Assembly: GCF_900155655.1 (NCBI RefSeq)
Contig: NZ_LT706987.1
Coordinates: 1,116,701 to 1,180,700 of the forward strand
DNA from: Prevotella ihumii
GTDB taxonomy: Bacteria; Bacteroidota; Bacteroidia; Bacteroidales; Bacteroidaceae
DNA length: 64,000 bases
Direction: 5' to 3'
Shown: piece by piece, positions 43,308 through 52,735 of the stretch
Layout: the number at the start of each line of letters is the position of its first letter
Numbering within the stretch: position 1 is the first letter of the stretch
The notes under the pieces: generated by a model
What the model was told of the DNA's origin: nothing
Database searches by the model: none
What the model saw: the letters and a program-made list of their open reading frames with translations, nothing else
Translations under genes and position numbers: made by a program

Positions 43308-45080
43308 ATGAGAGATTTCTTTAAATACGTGTTAGCAACAATCGTTGGATTGATTATTACAGGCGGCATAATGCTTGTTTTAGGCATTATCAGCTTGGTA
43401 GGAATGGTTGCTTCTACAAACAAAAAAGCAGATATAAAAGACAATTCGGTATTGGTTCTCAATCTTTCGGGAATGATGGAAGAGCGTGAGGAAAACAATT
43501 TTATAGCCAAACTAACAGGACAAGTTACTAAGAATATAGGCTTAGAGCAACTTGTTTCAGGACTAAAGAAAGCTAAAAACAACGATAAGATAAAAGGTGT
43601 CTACATTGAGGCGGGGGCTTTTGCTTCTAACTCGTATGCGTCTATGCAGGAAGCTCGTGAGGCTTTGATAGACTTTAAAAAGAGCGGAAAATGGATAGTA
43701 ACCTACAGCGACACCTATACACAGGGTACTTACTACTTAGCATCAGTAGCCGATGAAATCTATTTGAACCCACAAGGACAATTGGATTGGCACGGACTCA
43801 CTTCACAACATTACTATCTAAAAAATCTTATGGAGAAGTTTGGTGTGAAGATGCAAGTATCGAAAGTTGGTACATACAAAAGTGCAACAGAAACATTTAC
43901 AGGCGATAAAATGAGCGACGCCGACCGTGAGCAAACTACAGCTTATCTCAACGGAATATGGAAACATATTGTGAAAGGAGTGAGCGAAAGCCGTAAAATA
44001 TCGGAAGCTAAGCTCAATCAGTATGCCGACTCGATGATAACCCTTGCAGCTGCTACCGACTACGTAAAAATGGGACTTGTAGACAAGTTGCTCTATACAG
44101 ACCAAGTAAAGATGGCTGTAAAGAAACGTATGGGAATAGCAGAGGACGAACATTTGAACCAAGTAACTTTGGCAGACATAAATGCAAATGAAGAGGACGA
44201 TGATGAAGGTGAAGAAATAGCTGTGTATTACGCGGTTGGCGACATTGTAGATGGTGTTGCAGGCGGTATGATGCCAAGCAAGAGCGTAATAGATGCAGAA
44301 GTAGTATGCAAAGATATTGAAAAATTGATGCACGATGATGATGTAAAAGCCGTAGTACTTCGTATAAACTCAGGCGGTGGTTCGGCTTATGCTTCAGAAC
44401 AGATGTGGCACTACATAATGGAACTGAAAAAGGTGAAACCTGTTGTGGTAAGTATGGGCGGATATGCAGCATCGGGCGGATACTATATTTCAGCTCCTGC
44501 CAATTGGATTGTGGCAGAACCTACTACCATCACAGGTTCTATTGGCATCTTCGGTATGTTCCCTGACTTCAGCGGTTTCTACACCGAGAAGTTGGGCGTA
44601 AAGTTTGACGAGGTAAACACCAACAAGAACTCTGGCTTTGGCACTATGGCTCGTCCATTCAATGCTGACGAACTTCGTATGCTACAAATATATATCGACC
44701 GTGGCTACAACACCTTTAAGAGCCGTGTGGCACAGGGCAGAAAACTATCTATGGCACAAGTGGAAGCATTGGCACAAGGTCACGTGTACACGGGTGAAGA
44801 CGCAATGAAAATAAAATTGGTGGACGAACTCGGTGGATTAGATGCTGCCGTAAAGAAAGCTGCAACATTGGCAAAACTGAAAGCGTATCACGCCAAGAAC
44901 TACCCTGTTCCAGCAGAATGGATAGAACAACTCTTCAATGAAAATCCTGCTGGCAGCTATCTTGACGAACAAATGCGTGCTACCCTTGGCACACTTTACG
45001 AACCTGTTATGCTGATGAAAAATATCAAAAATCAGTCGGTTATTCAGGCACGTATGCCCTACTTTATCAATATAAACTAA
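43308..45080 (+). CDS. sppA: Signal peptide peptidase SppA, 67K type
   Basis: A 590-residue membrane protease. The ATG at 43308 is chosen because MRDFFKYVLATIVGLIITGG is the family's N-terminal anchor. The N-terminal domain has KSGKWIVTYSDTYTQGTYYL with the general-base Lys region, and the C-terminal domain has RINSGGGSAYASEQMW and MGGYAASGGYYIS with the nucleophilic Ser. GSIGIFG follows. The tandem-domain 67-kDa form cleaves leftover signal peptides in the membrane. lpxK follows 51 bases on. Confidence 0.94.
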   Translation: MRDFFKYVLATIVGLIITGGIMLVLGIISLVGMVASTNKKADIKDNSVLVLNLSGMMEEREENNFIAKLTGQVTKNIGLEQLVSGLKKAKNNDKIKGVYIEAGAFASNSYASMQEAREALIDFKKSGKWIVTYSDTYTQGTYYLASVADEIYLNPQGQLDWHGLTSQHYYLKNLMEKFGVKMQVSKVGTYKSATETFTGDKMSDADREQTTAYLNGIWKHIVKGVSESRKISEAKLNQYADSMITLAAATDYVKMGLVDKLLYTDQVKMAVKKRMGIAEDEHLNQVTLADINANEEDDDEGEEIAVYYAVGDIVDGVAGGMMPSKSVIDAEVVCKDIEKLMHDDDVKAVVLRINSGGGSAYASEQMWHYIMELKKVKPVVVSMGGYAASGGYYISAPANWIVAEPTTITGSIGIFGMFPDFSGFYTEKLGVKFDEVNTNKNSGFGTMARPFNADELRMLQIYIDRGYNTFKSRVAQGRKLSMAQVEALAQGHVYTGEDAMKIKLVDELGGLDAAVKKAATLAKLKAYHAKNYPVPAEWIEQLFNENPAGSYLDEQMRATLGTLYEPVMLMKNIKNQSVIQARMPYFININ

Positions 45081-45131
45081 AGCAAAGAGCGTAAAAGAAA
45101 GCTATCAATAAGGCGCTATACCTATTAATAT

Positions 45132-46319
45132 ATGGAAGGCGATTTCATTAAAATACACAAATGGCTACTACCATTGAGTTGGCTCTATGGATTGGGGGTG
45201 CGTTTGCGCAATGAATGTTTCGAAATCGGAATATTGCGCAGTCGCAGCTTTAAGACCCCAGTTATCTCTGTGGGTAACATTACTGTGGGCGGTTCGGGCA
45301 AGACACCACACGTGGAGTATCTTGTCAATTTGCTCAAAGATGTTGCTCAGGTAGCTGTGCTATCACGTGGATATAAGCGAAAAAGCCGTGGATACGTATT
45401 GGCAAATAGTGATACCCAAATGAAAATGATAGGTGACGAGCCTTTCCAAATGAAGCACAAATTTCCGAATGTTTATGTGGCAGTGGACAGAGACAGATGT
45501 CACGGAATAGATAATTTGACACAGAACGAAGAAACCAAAGATACAGATGTTATCTTATTGGACGATGCTTTCCAACATCGCTATGTGAAACCTGGGGTAA
45601 ACATACTGTTGGTAGACTATCATCGCCTCATTATCTATGACGAGCTGCTGCCTGCAGGGCGATTGCGCGAACCGCTATCGGGAAAAAATCGTGCCGATAT
45701 TGTTATCGTAACGAAGTGTCCAAAGGAATTAAACCCTATCGATTATCGTGTGTTGAATAAGGCGATGAACCTATATCCGTTTCAAGACCTATTCTTTACA
45801 ACCTTAGAATATTGCGATTTAGTTCCTGTATTTGATGGGGAGGCACAACAAGAAAGTATTCCACTCGAAGGTATAAAGCAAAATAATGTGCTACTACTCA
45901 CAGGAATAGCACTACCAAAGCAACTGGAAGTAGACTTAAAGCCCTATACGGGTGAAAAAGAAATGGTTACGCTTACATTCCCCGACCATCATTCGTTTAA
46001 GTCAAAGGATATAGAACGCATTAATGCTACTTTTGCAACAATGGAAGAACCCAAAATAATTGTTACCACAGAGAAAGACAGAGCACGACTTTTAGACCTT
46101 GAGGGATTGGATAATGATGTACGGAAAAACATCTATGCCCTACCCATCAGAGTGAAGTTTATGCTTAATAATGAAGAAACGTTTAATGAAAAAATAATAT
46201 CTTATGTACGAAAAAATTCAAGAAACAGCATCTTGGCTAAAGGAAAGAATGACCACAAGTCCAAAGACAGCCATCGTTCTGGGAACAGGCCTCGGACAAT
46301 TAGCTTCAGAAATAACTGA
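45132..46319 (+). CDS. lpxK: Tetraacyldisaccharide 4'-kinase
   Basis: A 395-residue inner-membrane lipid A kinase that adds the 4'-phosphate to the disaccharide precursor. The N-terminal membrane-associated helix is followed by PVISVGNITVGGSGKTPHVE with the P-loop GGSGKT, RGYKRKSRGY, DDAFQHRYVKPG and LPAGRLREPL. The last ~39 codons overlap the punA gene for 116 bases in another frame and are basic and low in conservation (KGKNDHKSKDSHRSGNRPR). A frameshift that once ended the protein near 46204 is possible. Confidence 0.93.
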   Translation: MEGDFIKIHKWLLPLSWLYGLGVRLRNECFEIGILRSRSFKTPVISVGNITVGGSGKTPHVEYLVNLLKDVAQVAVLSRGYKRKSRGYVLANSDTQMKMIGDEPFQMKHKFPNVYVAVDRDRCHGIDNLTQNEETKDTDVILLDDAFQHRYVKPGVNILLVDYHRLIIYDELLPAGRLREPLSGKNRADIVIVTKCPKELNPIDYRVLNKAMNLYPFQDLFFTTLEYCDLVPVFDGEAQQESIPLEGIKQNNVLLLTGIALPKQLEVDLKPYTGEKEMVTLTFPDHHSFKSKDIERINATFATMEEPKIIVTTEKDRARLLDLEGLDNDVRKNIYALPIRVKFMLNNEETFNEKIISYVRKNSRNSILAKGKNDHKSKDSHRSGNRPRTISFRNN

Positions 46320-47013
46320 CACATACGAGTTCTCGTATAAGGACATTCCTAATTTTCCTGTATCAACCGTAGAAGGTCACGCAGGTTGCCTCATCTTTGG
46401 TAAACTTGGTGGCAAAGACATTGTGGCAATGAAAGGTCGTTTCCACTATTACGAAGGTTACAATATGCAACAAGTTACTTTCCCTATCCGTGTGATGCAC
46501 GAATTGGGTATAGAAACCTTGTTTGTATCGAATGCTTCGGGAGGTATGAACCCTGAATTTAAGATTGGCGACTTGATGATTATCACAGACCACATCAACT
46601 TCTTCCCAGAGCACCCATTGCACGGTCCTAACTTCCCTACTGGTCCACGTTTCCCCGATATGCACGAACCATACGACCACAGTATGATTGAAACAGCCAA
46701 TAAGATTGCAGCTGAAAAGGGTATTACTGTGAAACACGGTGTATATGTAGGTGTTCAAGGTCCTACATTCGAAACACCTGCAGAATATCGTATGTATCGC
46801 ACCTTGGGTGGTGATGCAGTGGGTATGAGCACAGTGCCTGAAGTTATTGTAGCACGTCATAGCGGTATAAAGGTCTTTGGTGTGAGTGTTATCACCGACT
46901 TGGGCGGTTTCGATGTTCCTGTTGAAGTAAGTCACGAAGAGGTACAAGAGGCTGCTAATACGGCTCAACCATTGATGACAGAGATAATGCGCGAAATGAT
47001 TAAGCGTGCATAA
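46204..47013 (+). CDS. punA: Purine-nucleoside phosphorylase
   Basis: A 269-residue PNP of the trimeric class. The motifs are TAIVLGTGLGQLA near residue 23, GRFHYYEGY, FVSNASGGMNPEF and GPTFETPAEYRMYRTLGGDA with the base-binding Glu, and VITDLGG. It splits inosine or guanosine with phosphate into base and ribose-1-phosphate. The ATG lies 116 bases inside lpxK; the N-terminus reads naturally (MYEKIQETASWLKERMT), so the overlap seems real. It fits with the purine permease and nucleotidase upstream. Confidence 0.94.
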   Translation: MYEKIQETASWLKERMTTSPKTAIVLGTGLGQLASEITDTYEFSYKDIPNFPVSTVEGHAGCLIFGKLGGKDIVAMKGRFHYYEGYNMQQVTFPIRVMHELGIETLFVSNASGGMNPEFKIGDLMIITDHINFFPEHPLHGPNFPTGPRFPDMHEPYDHSMIETANKIAAEKGITVKHGVYVGVQGPTFETPAEYRMYRTLGGDAVGMSTVPEVIVARHSGIKVFGVSVITDLGGFDVPVEVSHEEVQEAANTAQPLMTEIMREMIKRA

Positions 47014-47086
47014 AGGCAAAGAAAAACAAGTTTTCACCTTATCATATATAAAGGGAGGATTGAAAAACAAAGACAGATGGAAGTGC

Positions 47087-47117
47087 GGACATACGATAAA
47101 CGTATGTCCCTACTTTT
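47087..47117 (+). terminator. Terminator after punA
   Basis: GGACATACG pairs perfectly with CGTATGTCC around ATAAA, followed by CTACTTTTT. It lies 25 bases before the thiL ATG, so it may attenuate read-through. Confidence 0.7.
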
Positions 47118-47141
47118 TAAAATAAACGCAGAAGAAAGTAT

Positions 47142-48248
47142 ATGGAAATTAAAGAATTGGGCGAATTTGGACTTATTGAACGTCTCACAAAAGACATTAC
47201 TCCTATTAACGCATCTACCATAAAAGGCGTTGGAGACGATGCTGCCGTACTTCGCAACGAAAATAAAGAAACGCTTGTTAGCACACATTTGTTTATGGAA
47301 GGTATTCAGTTTGACCTTACATACATAGATATGCAAACCTTAGCATATAAGTGTGCAATGATAACAATGAGCAATATCTTTGCAATGAACGGACAACCTA
47401 AGCAAATGATAGTTTCAATAGGTATGGGGAAGCGCATCAAGGTGACAGACCTCGACCAATTCTATGCAGGCTTGAAGGCAGCTTGCGCAAAGTGGAATAT
47501 TGATATTGTGGGTGGAGACACAACATCGTCATACACAGGACTTGCCATCAACCTAACATGCATCGGCGAAGGCACAAAAGATGAAATTGTGTATCGCAAT
47601 GGTGCAAAACCTACCGATATTATTTGCATCTCAGGCGATTTGGGTTCTGCCTATATGGGCTTGCAAATCTTAGAACGCGAAAAGACTGTTTACTACCAAC
47701 AAGTAGAAGAGTTTAACAAGAAACTAAAAGCCGCACAAGAGAGCAACAATAAGGTACAACTTGAGAACCTTAAAATAGAACGCAATGCAATAGCTAATTT
47801 TCAACCCGACTTTGCAGGAAAAGAGTATCTCATAGACCGACAACTGAAACCCGAAGCACAAGGAGAAATATTACAGCAGTTGAAGGCCGTAGGTATTCAA
47901 CCTACTGCAATGATTGATGTTTCGGACGGATTAGCAAGCGATTTGAAGCACATTTGTAAGCAAAGTGGTTGTGGCTGTCGTATCTATGAGGAGAAAATAC
48001 CTATCGATTATCAAACTGCCGCTACTTGCGAAGAGTTTAATATGAACCTCACAACAGCTGCATTGAATGGCGGAGAGGATTATGAACTGCTCTTTACTAT
48101 CCCTATTGGCGACCACGCCAAAATAGAAAAAATGGAAAATATTCGCCAAATAGGCTATATCACTGAAGCTAAGTTAGGCGAATATCTCATCTCAAGAGAC
48201 GGAAATGAGTTCCAATTGAAGGCACAAGGTTGGATAGAAGAAGAATAA
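47142..48248 (+). CDS. thiL: Thiamine-monophosphate kinase
   Basis: A 368-residue enzyme of the PurM/ThiL fold making thiamine diphosphate from thiamine phosphate. The motifs are IKGVGDDAAVLRNENKET near residue 27, MTMSNIFAMNGQPKQMI, WNIDIVGGDTTSS with the metal-binding Asp, IDVSDGLASDLKHIC and LNGGEDYELLF. The stretch at about 178-230 (QQVEEFNKKLKAAQESNN) is an inserted charged helix seen in Bacteroidetes ThiL; the family is usually nearer 320-350 residues. Confidence 0.93.
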   Translation: MEIKELGEFGLIERLTKDITPINASTIKGVGDDAAVLRNENKETLVSTHLFMEGIQFDLTYIDMQTLAYKCAMITMSNIFAMNGQPKQMIVSIGMGKRIKVTDLDQFYAGLKAACAKWNIDIVGGDTTSSYTGLAINLTCIGEGTKDEIVYRNGAKPTDIICISGDLGSAYMGLQILEREKTVYYQQVEEFNKKLKAAQESNNKVQLENLKIERNAIANFQPDFAGKEYLIDRQLKPEAQGEILQQLKAVGIQPTAMIDVSDGLASDLKHICKQSGCGCRIYEEKIPIDYQTAATCEEFNMNLTTAALNGGEDYELLFTIPIGDHAKIEKMENIRQIGYITEAKLGEYLISRDGNEFQLKAQGWIEEE

Positions 48249-48428
48249 GAAAAAATGTTTTTCATCATTCATAATAGAATTGTGATGCAAGGCGGATAGA
48301 ATTATCATTATCGTTATACCGCTTATTATCAGCCATTTATACAAAAATAAGGGTTTTGTTAATTTGTAAATAAATATTAAAATTGAAAATTTACCATCAA
48401 AACCCTTGGTGGGATAAAAAATAATAAC

Positions 48429-48436
48429 TACCTTTG
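48429..48436 (+). promoter_or_regulatory. -7 box (TACCTTTG) with -33 TTG for tRNA-Phe
   Basis: TACCTTTG followed by C. TTG at 48406-48408 is 20 bases upstream, matching the TTG-N19-20-TAnnTTTG pattern. Confidence 0.7.
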
Positions 48437-48483
48437 CATCGCAATTCAGAAATGATGCTTAATCATTAAAGAATTTACAGAAT

Positions 48484-48556
48484 GGTGCCATAGCTCAGTT
48501 GGTAGAGCAAAGGACTGAAAATCCTTGTGTCCCCGGTTCGATTCCTGGTGGTACCA
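48484..48556 (+). tRNA. tRNA-Phe (GAA)
   Basis: GGTGCCA acceptor pairs with TGGTACC, discriminator A, D arm TAGCTCAGTTGGTAGAGCA, anticodon loop ACTGAAAAT with GAA, T arm CCCGGTTCGATTCCTGG. Length is 73 nt, CCA not encoded. A promoter and a terminator flank it, so it is a single-tRNA unit. Confidence 0.97.
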
Positions 48557-48570
48557 CTCCTCCTTTCATT

Positions 48571-48601
48571 AGGCGGTTCTCTAAAGAGACCGCTTTTTTT
48601 A
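48571..48601 (+). terminator. Rho-independent terminator of tRNA-Phe
   Basis: GCGGTTCTC pairs with GAGACCGC with one bulged T, followed by eight Ts. Confidence 0.88.
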
Positions 48602-49024
48602 TTTCTATATGCCTCAACCGCTTTATGCTGCACAGTATTGTATAACATTGTTATTGAAACGTTTGTTGTCGGCTATATAAAAGCAAAAGAGGTTGGTGCA
48701 GGAAGCTACCAACCTCGATAAAGAATTTAGAAAATTGCTAAATTCATGAAAAACACGTAGCAAATATATGTTTTATATCTAATACTGCCAAATTTTTGAT
48801 AGATTAAAAACCTTTTTTAACTATCTATTTATAAATTTACAGGTTTTACTCTAAAATACAGAATTTGTCACGCTTGTATTTTCAAAGAGAGAAATCTAAC
48901 AAACAAAAAGAAATTTGGAATATTCGGTTATTTTACCTACTTTTGTTCCAAAATACAATATTTCTTCGTTGCATTTTAAAAGCATAGGGAAATTAAAATA
49001 TAATAGAATTAGAAACAACGATAT
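48602..49024. other. AT-rich intergenic region with a promoter
   Basis: No gene is seen. A -7 box TACTTTTG at 48938-48945 lies 80 bases before the FAD-oxidoreductase ATG. Confidence 0.6.
48938..48945 (+). promoter_or_regulatory. -7 box (TACTTTTG) for the FAD oxidoreductase
   Basis: TACTTTTG followed by T. The leader would be about 70 bases. Confidence 0.55.
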
Positions 49025-50602
49025 ATGATAAAAGAATTTCAACTTCGTGTTGCTCCACAAGTGGCTTATAACGAAGAAAATATAAAAGAATATCTTGCAC
49101 GTGAAGAAGGTTTAGATGCAAGAACTCTCAATCAAGTAAGAGTTTTAAAACGCTCGATAGATGCGCGTCAACGCAACATCTTAGTAAACCTCAAAGTGCG
49201 TGCCTATATTAACGAAATACCGCACGACAACTCGTTTATTAAGACCGAATACCCAGATGTAAGTCATTCGCCCCGAGTAATTGTTGTAGGTGCTGGCCCT
49301 GGAGGTTTGTTTGCAGCCTTAAAATTAGTGGAATTAGGGCTCTGCCCTATCGTTCTTGAACGAGGAAAAGATGTACGAGAGCGCAAAAAAGATTTAGCAC
49401 AAATAAGTAGAACACATAAGGTAGACGAAGAGTCGAACTACTGTTTTGGTGAAGGAGGAGCAGGGGCTTATTCTGATGGCAAGCTCTATACTCGCAGCAA
49501 GAAACGTGGTTCGGTGGATAAAATTCTAAATGTATTTTGTCAGCATGGGGCTTCTACAGCCATTCTTGCTGACGTTCACCCACATATAGGTACAGACAAA
49601 TTGCCCAAAGTAATTGAAAATATGCGCAATACGATTATTAAGTCGGGAGGTGAGGTGCATTTTCATACCAAGATGACCTCATTGATACTTGACGGGAATA
49701 AAGTAGTAGGTGTTGAGGCGGTTTCAACTTTTGAAAGCAATACACCTATCGAAAAAACATTCCGAGGTCCCGTTATCCTTGCCACAGGTCACTCCGCACG
49801 TGATATTTATCGTTATTTGGCTGAGGCAGAGATAGAAATGGAAGCTAAAGGAATTGCAGTGGGTGTACGTTTAGAGCACCCCTCAGAACTGATAGACCAA
49901 ATACAATATCACAACAAAAATGGTAGGGGAAAATATCTTCCTGCGGCCGAATATTCGTTTGTTACCCAAGTTGGAGGTCGTGGGGTTTACTCTTTTTGTA
50001 TGTGCCCTGGTGGCTTTGTTATCCCTGCTGCCACAGGCCCTGCACAGATAGTCACAAATGGTATGAGCCCTGCAAATCGTGGTACAAAATGGTCGAATTC
50101 GGGTATGGTAGTTCAAATCAACCCTGAAGATATTGAAGGAGATAACCTATTGCGTATGATGACTTTCCAAGAGCAATTGGAACGTGATACGTGGCAACAG
50201 GGAAATATGAAGCAAACAGCCCCTGCACAACGTATGGCAGACTTTGTAAACAATCGCCTTTCATACGACTTGCCTTCAACCAGTTATGCACCAGGGCTTA
50301 TATCAAGTCCGTTACACTTTTGGATGCCAAAATTCATTACAAGCAGATTGCAGTCGGCTTTCAAAACATTTGGCAAACAAGCACACGGCTTTTTAACCAA
50401 CGAAGCTACTCTTATTGCTTCCGAAACACGTACAAGTTCGCCTGTACGCATACTCCGTGACCGTGAAACATTAATGCACGTTCGCTTGCAAGGACTATTC
50501 CCTTGCGCTGAAGGAGCTGGCTACTCGGGAGGAATTGTTAGTGCAGGTATTGATGGAGAAAGGTGTGCTGAAATGGCAAATGCCTATGTTAATAGTTTAT
50601 AG
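49025..50602 (+). CDS. FAD-dependent oxidoreductase (COG2509-like)
   Basis: A 525-residue flavoprotein. After an N-terminal ~85-residue domain (EYLAREEGLDARTLNQVRVL) comes the Rossmann loop VIVVGAGPGGLFAALKLVELG near residue 90. FGEGGAGAYSDGKLYTR follows, then GGRGVYSFCMCPGGFVIPA near 330. The C-terminal segment AEGAGYSGGIVSAGIDG is the closing FAD-binding motif. This family of uncharacterised dehydrogenases is widespread in Bacteroidetes; no substrate is known to me. Confidence 0.88.
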   Translation: MIKEFQLRVAPQVAYNEENIKEYLAREEGLDARTLNQVRVLKRSIDARQRNILVNLKVRAYINEIPHDNSFIKTEYPDVSHSPRVIVVGAGPGGLFAALKLVELGLCPIVLERGKDVRERKKDLAQISRTHKVDEESNYCFGEGGAGAYSDGKLYTRSKKRGSVDKILNVFCQHGASTAILADVHPHIGTDKLPKVIENMRNTIIKSGGEVHFHTKMTSLILDGNKVVGVEAVSTFESNTPIEKTFRGPVILATGHSARDIYRYLAEAEIEMEAKGIAVGVRLEHPSELIDQIQYHNKNGRGKYLPAAEYSFVTQVGGRGVYSFCMCPGGFVIPAATGPAQIVTNGMSPANRGTKWSNSGMVVQINPEDIEGDNLLRMMTFQEQLERDTWQQGNMKQTAPAQRMADFVNNRLSYDLPSTSYAPGLISSPLHFWMPKFITSRLQSAFKTFGKQAHGFLTNEATLIASETRTSSPVRILRDRETLMHVRLQGLFPCAEGAGYSGGIVSAGIDGERCAEMANAYVNSL

Positions 50603-50625
50603 ACAAGATATTGAGAAACAAAAAA

Positions 50626-50651
50626 TGCCCAACGCTTCGCAGCGACGGGCA
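50626..50651 (+). terminator. Stem-loop after the FAD oxidoreductase
   Basis: TGCCC and CGCT pair with AGCG and GGGCA around TCGC, with a 2-nt internal loop. There is no T-tract downstream, so termination would be weak. Confidence 0.5.
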
Positions 50652-50868
50652 CTCAATCTCAATAGGTATTAGTCATTTAAGGTAAAAAGATTGTATTCAG
50701 GATAACGGGTGCAAAGATATATTAATTTTATTTACCCTCCAAACTTTTTATCAATTATTTTTCAAGTATTATTCATATTATCAATGTTTAAGTAAAATAT
50801 TGAACTTTTAGAAACGATATACCCACATTAATAAACAATAAATATATTGCATAACGAGAAAAAATAGT

Positions 50869-50876
50869 TACCTTTG
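50869..50876 (+). promoter_or_regulatory. -7 box (TACCTTTG) with -33 TTG for glnS
   Basis: TACCTTTG followed by C. TTG at 50847-50849 is exactly 19 bases upstream. This is the best match to the Bacteroidetes sigma-ABfr consensus in the window. Confidence 0.75.
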
Positions 50877-50934
50877 CAAAAGATATGGCCAAATTTGGCA
50901 ACACGAAAGTGTATTTTCTTGTCTGCATTTGCAA

Positions 50935-50942
50935 TATCTTTG
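50935..50942 (+). promoter_or_regulatory. Second -7 box (TATCTTTG) for glnS
   Basis: TATCTTTG followed by C, 21 bases before the glnS ATG. No good -33 was seen; possibly an alternative start site. Confidence 0.5.
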
Positions 50943-50962
50943 CACTGAAAAATTAAAAACGT

Positions 50963-52684
50963 ATGAATACAATAGACAATAACACAAACGAAGAGAAGCG
51001 CAGCTTGAGCTTTGTAGAACAATTGATAGAAGAGGATTTAGCTGAAGGTAAAAATGGTGGCAGGATACAAACACGCTTTCCGCCAGAACCTAATGGCTAC
51101 CTACACATCGGACACGCAAAGGCTATTTGTATGGACTTTGGGGTGGCTGAAAAGTATAATGGCGTTTGCAACTTACGCTTTGACGACACCAACCCAAGCA
51201 AAGAAAAGAACGAATACGTAGAGAATATTCTTCACGACATCAGTTGGTTGGGCTTCAAATGGGGAAATATCTATTATGCCAGCGACTACTTTGAACGCCT
51301 TTGGGAGTTTGCAGTATGGATGATTAAGAAAGGTAAAGCGTATGTAGACGAACAAGATTCGGAAACAATTGCGAAACAAAAGGGTACACCAACTGAAGCT
51401 GGTGTAGCTTCGCCTTATCGTAATCGCCCAATAGAAGAAAGTTTGAAATTATTCGAACAGATGAATACGCTTGAGGCAGTAGAGGGAAGTATGGTGCTCC
51501 GTGCAAAAATAGATATGACAAATGCGAATATGCACTTCCGCGACCCTATTATGTATCGCATCATTCACACCCCACACCATCGCACAGGTACAAAGTGGAA
51601 CTGCTATCCAATGTACGATTTCGCACACGGACAAAGCGATTACTTCGAAGGCGTAACCCACTCTATCTGTACACTTGAGTTTGTACCTCATCGTCCATTG
51701 TACGATTTGTTTATCGACTTCCTTAAAGAAAAAGACAATACAGCTGATATATTGAACGATAACCGTCCACGACAGATTGAGTTCAACCGATTGAACCTTA
51801 CTTATACTGTAATGTCGAAACGTAAATTGCACACACTTGTTGACGAAAAGTTTGTTAATGGATGGGACGACCCTCGTATGCCTACAATTTGTGGTATGCG
51901 TCGTCGTGGCTATTCACCTGAATCTATCCGTGCGTTTATTCGCTCTATTGGTTATACAAAGTTTGATGCCTTGAACGACGTTGCACTCTTAGAAGCTGCA
52001 GTACGTGACGATTTAAACAAGAAAGCTACACGTGTAAGTGCTGTGCTTGACCCTGTAAAATTGGTAATAACCAACTATCCAGAAGGACAAACAGAAGAGA
52101 TGGAGTCCATCAATAATCCTGAAAACGAGGCAGATGGTTCGCACACCATTACTTTCTCTAAGAATTTGTGGATAGAACGAGCCGACTTTATGGAAGATGC
52201 ACCTAAAAAGTTCTTCCGTATGTCGCCAGGCAAAGAAGTGAGACTGAAGAGTGCATATATAGTAATGTGTACGGGTTGCACGAAAGATGCAGAAGGCAAC
52301 ATTATAGAAATTCAAGCAGAATACGACCCAACAAGCAAGAGTGGAATGGAAGGAGCAAACCGTAAGGTGAAAGGAACGCTTCATTGGGTAAGTGCAGACC
52401 ACTGTTTGGAAGCTGAAGTGAGAGAATACGACCGCTTATTCTGCATAGAAAACCCTTCAGCAGATGAGCGTAACTTCCGTGAATTGCTCAATCCTGAAAG
52501 TCTCAAGGTACATAAGAATTGTTATGTAGAAAAATACCTTGCAGAGAAAAAGCCAGGTGATTACTTACAATTCCAACGCACAGGCTACTTTATGCTCGAC
52601 CCTGATACAACATCGGATAAGCTTATCTTTAACAAGACGGTAGGCTTAAAGGACACTTGGGCTAAGGAGCAAAACAAGAAATAA
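50963..52684 (+). CDS. glnS: Glutamine--tRNA ligase
   Basis: A 573-residue class Ib synthetase charging tRNA-Gln. The signatures are FPPEPNGYLHIGHAKAICMD with the HIGH motif near residue 45, NLRFDDTNP, DYFE-x-L and VMSKRKLHTLV with the KMSKR equivalent (MSKRK). The C-terminal anticodon-binding beta barrels follow. Length is typical. Bacteroidales use GlnRS directly rather than the Glu-tRNA amidotransferase route. Confidence 0.96.
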   Translation: MNTIDNNTNEEKRSLSFVEQLIEEDLAEGKNGGRIQTRFPPEPNGYLHIGHAKAICMDFGVAEKYNGVCNLRFDDTNPSKEKNEYVENILHDISWLGFKWGNIYYASDYFERLWEFAVWMIKKGKAYVDEQDSETIAKQKGTPTEAGVASPYRNRPIEESLKLFEQMNTLEAVEGSMVLRAKIDMTNANMHFRDPIMYRIIHTPHHRTGTKWNCYPMYDFAHGQSDYFEGVTHSICTLEFVPHRPLYDLFIDFLKEKDNTADILNDNRPRQIEFNRLNLTYTVMSKRKLHTLVDEKFVNGWDDPRMPTICGMRRRGYSPESIRAFIRSIGYTKFDALNDVALLEAAVRDDLNKKATRVSAVLDPVKLVITNYPEGQTEEMESINNPENEADGSHTITFSKNLWIERADFMEDAPKKFFRMSPGKEVRLKSAYIVMCTGCTKDAEGNIIEIQAEYDPTSKSGMEGANRKVKGTLHWVSADHCLEAEVREYDRLFCIENPSADERNFRELLNPESLKVHKNCYVEKYLAEKKPGDYLQFQRTGYFMLDPDTTSDKLIFNKTVGLKDTWAKEQNKK

Positions 52685-52735
52685 AGGTAACAGAATTTTC
52701 TGATACCTATAATAAAAAATCTATCTTTTACACAA

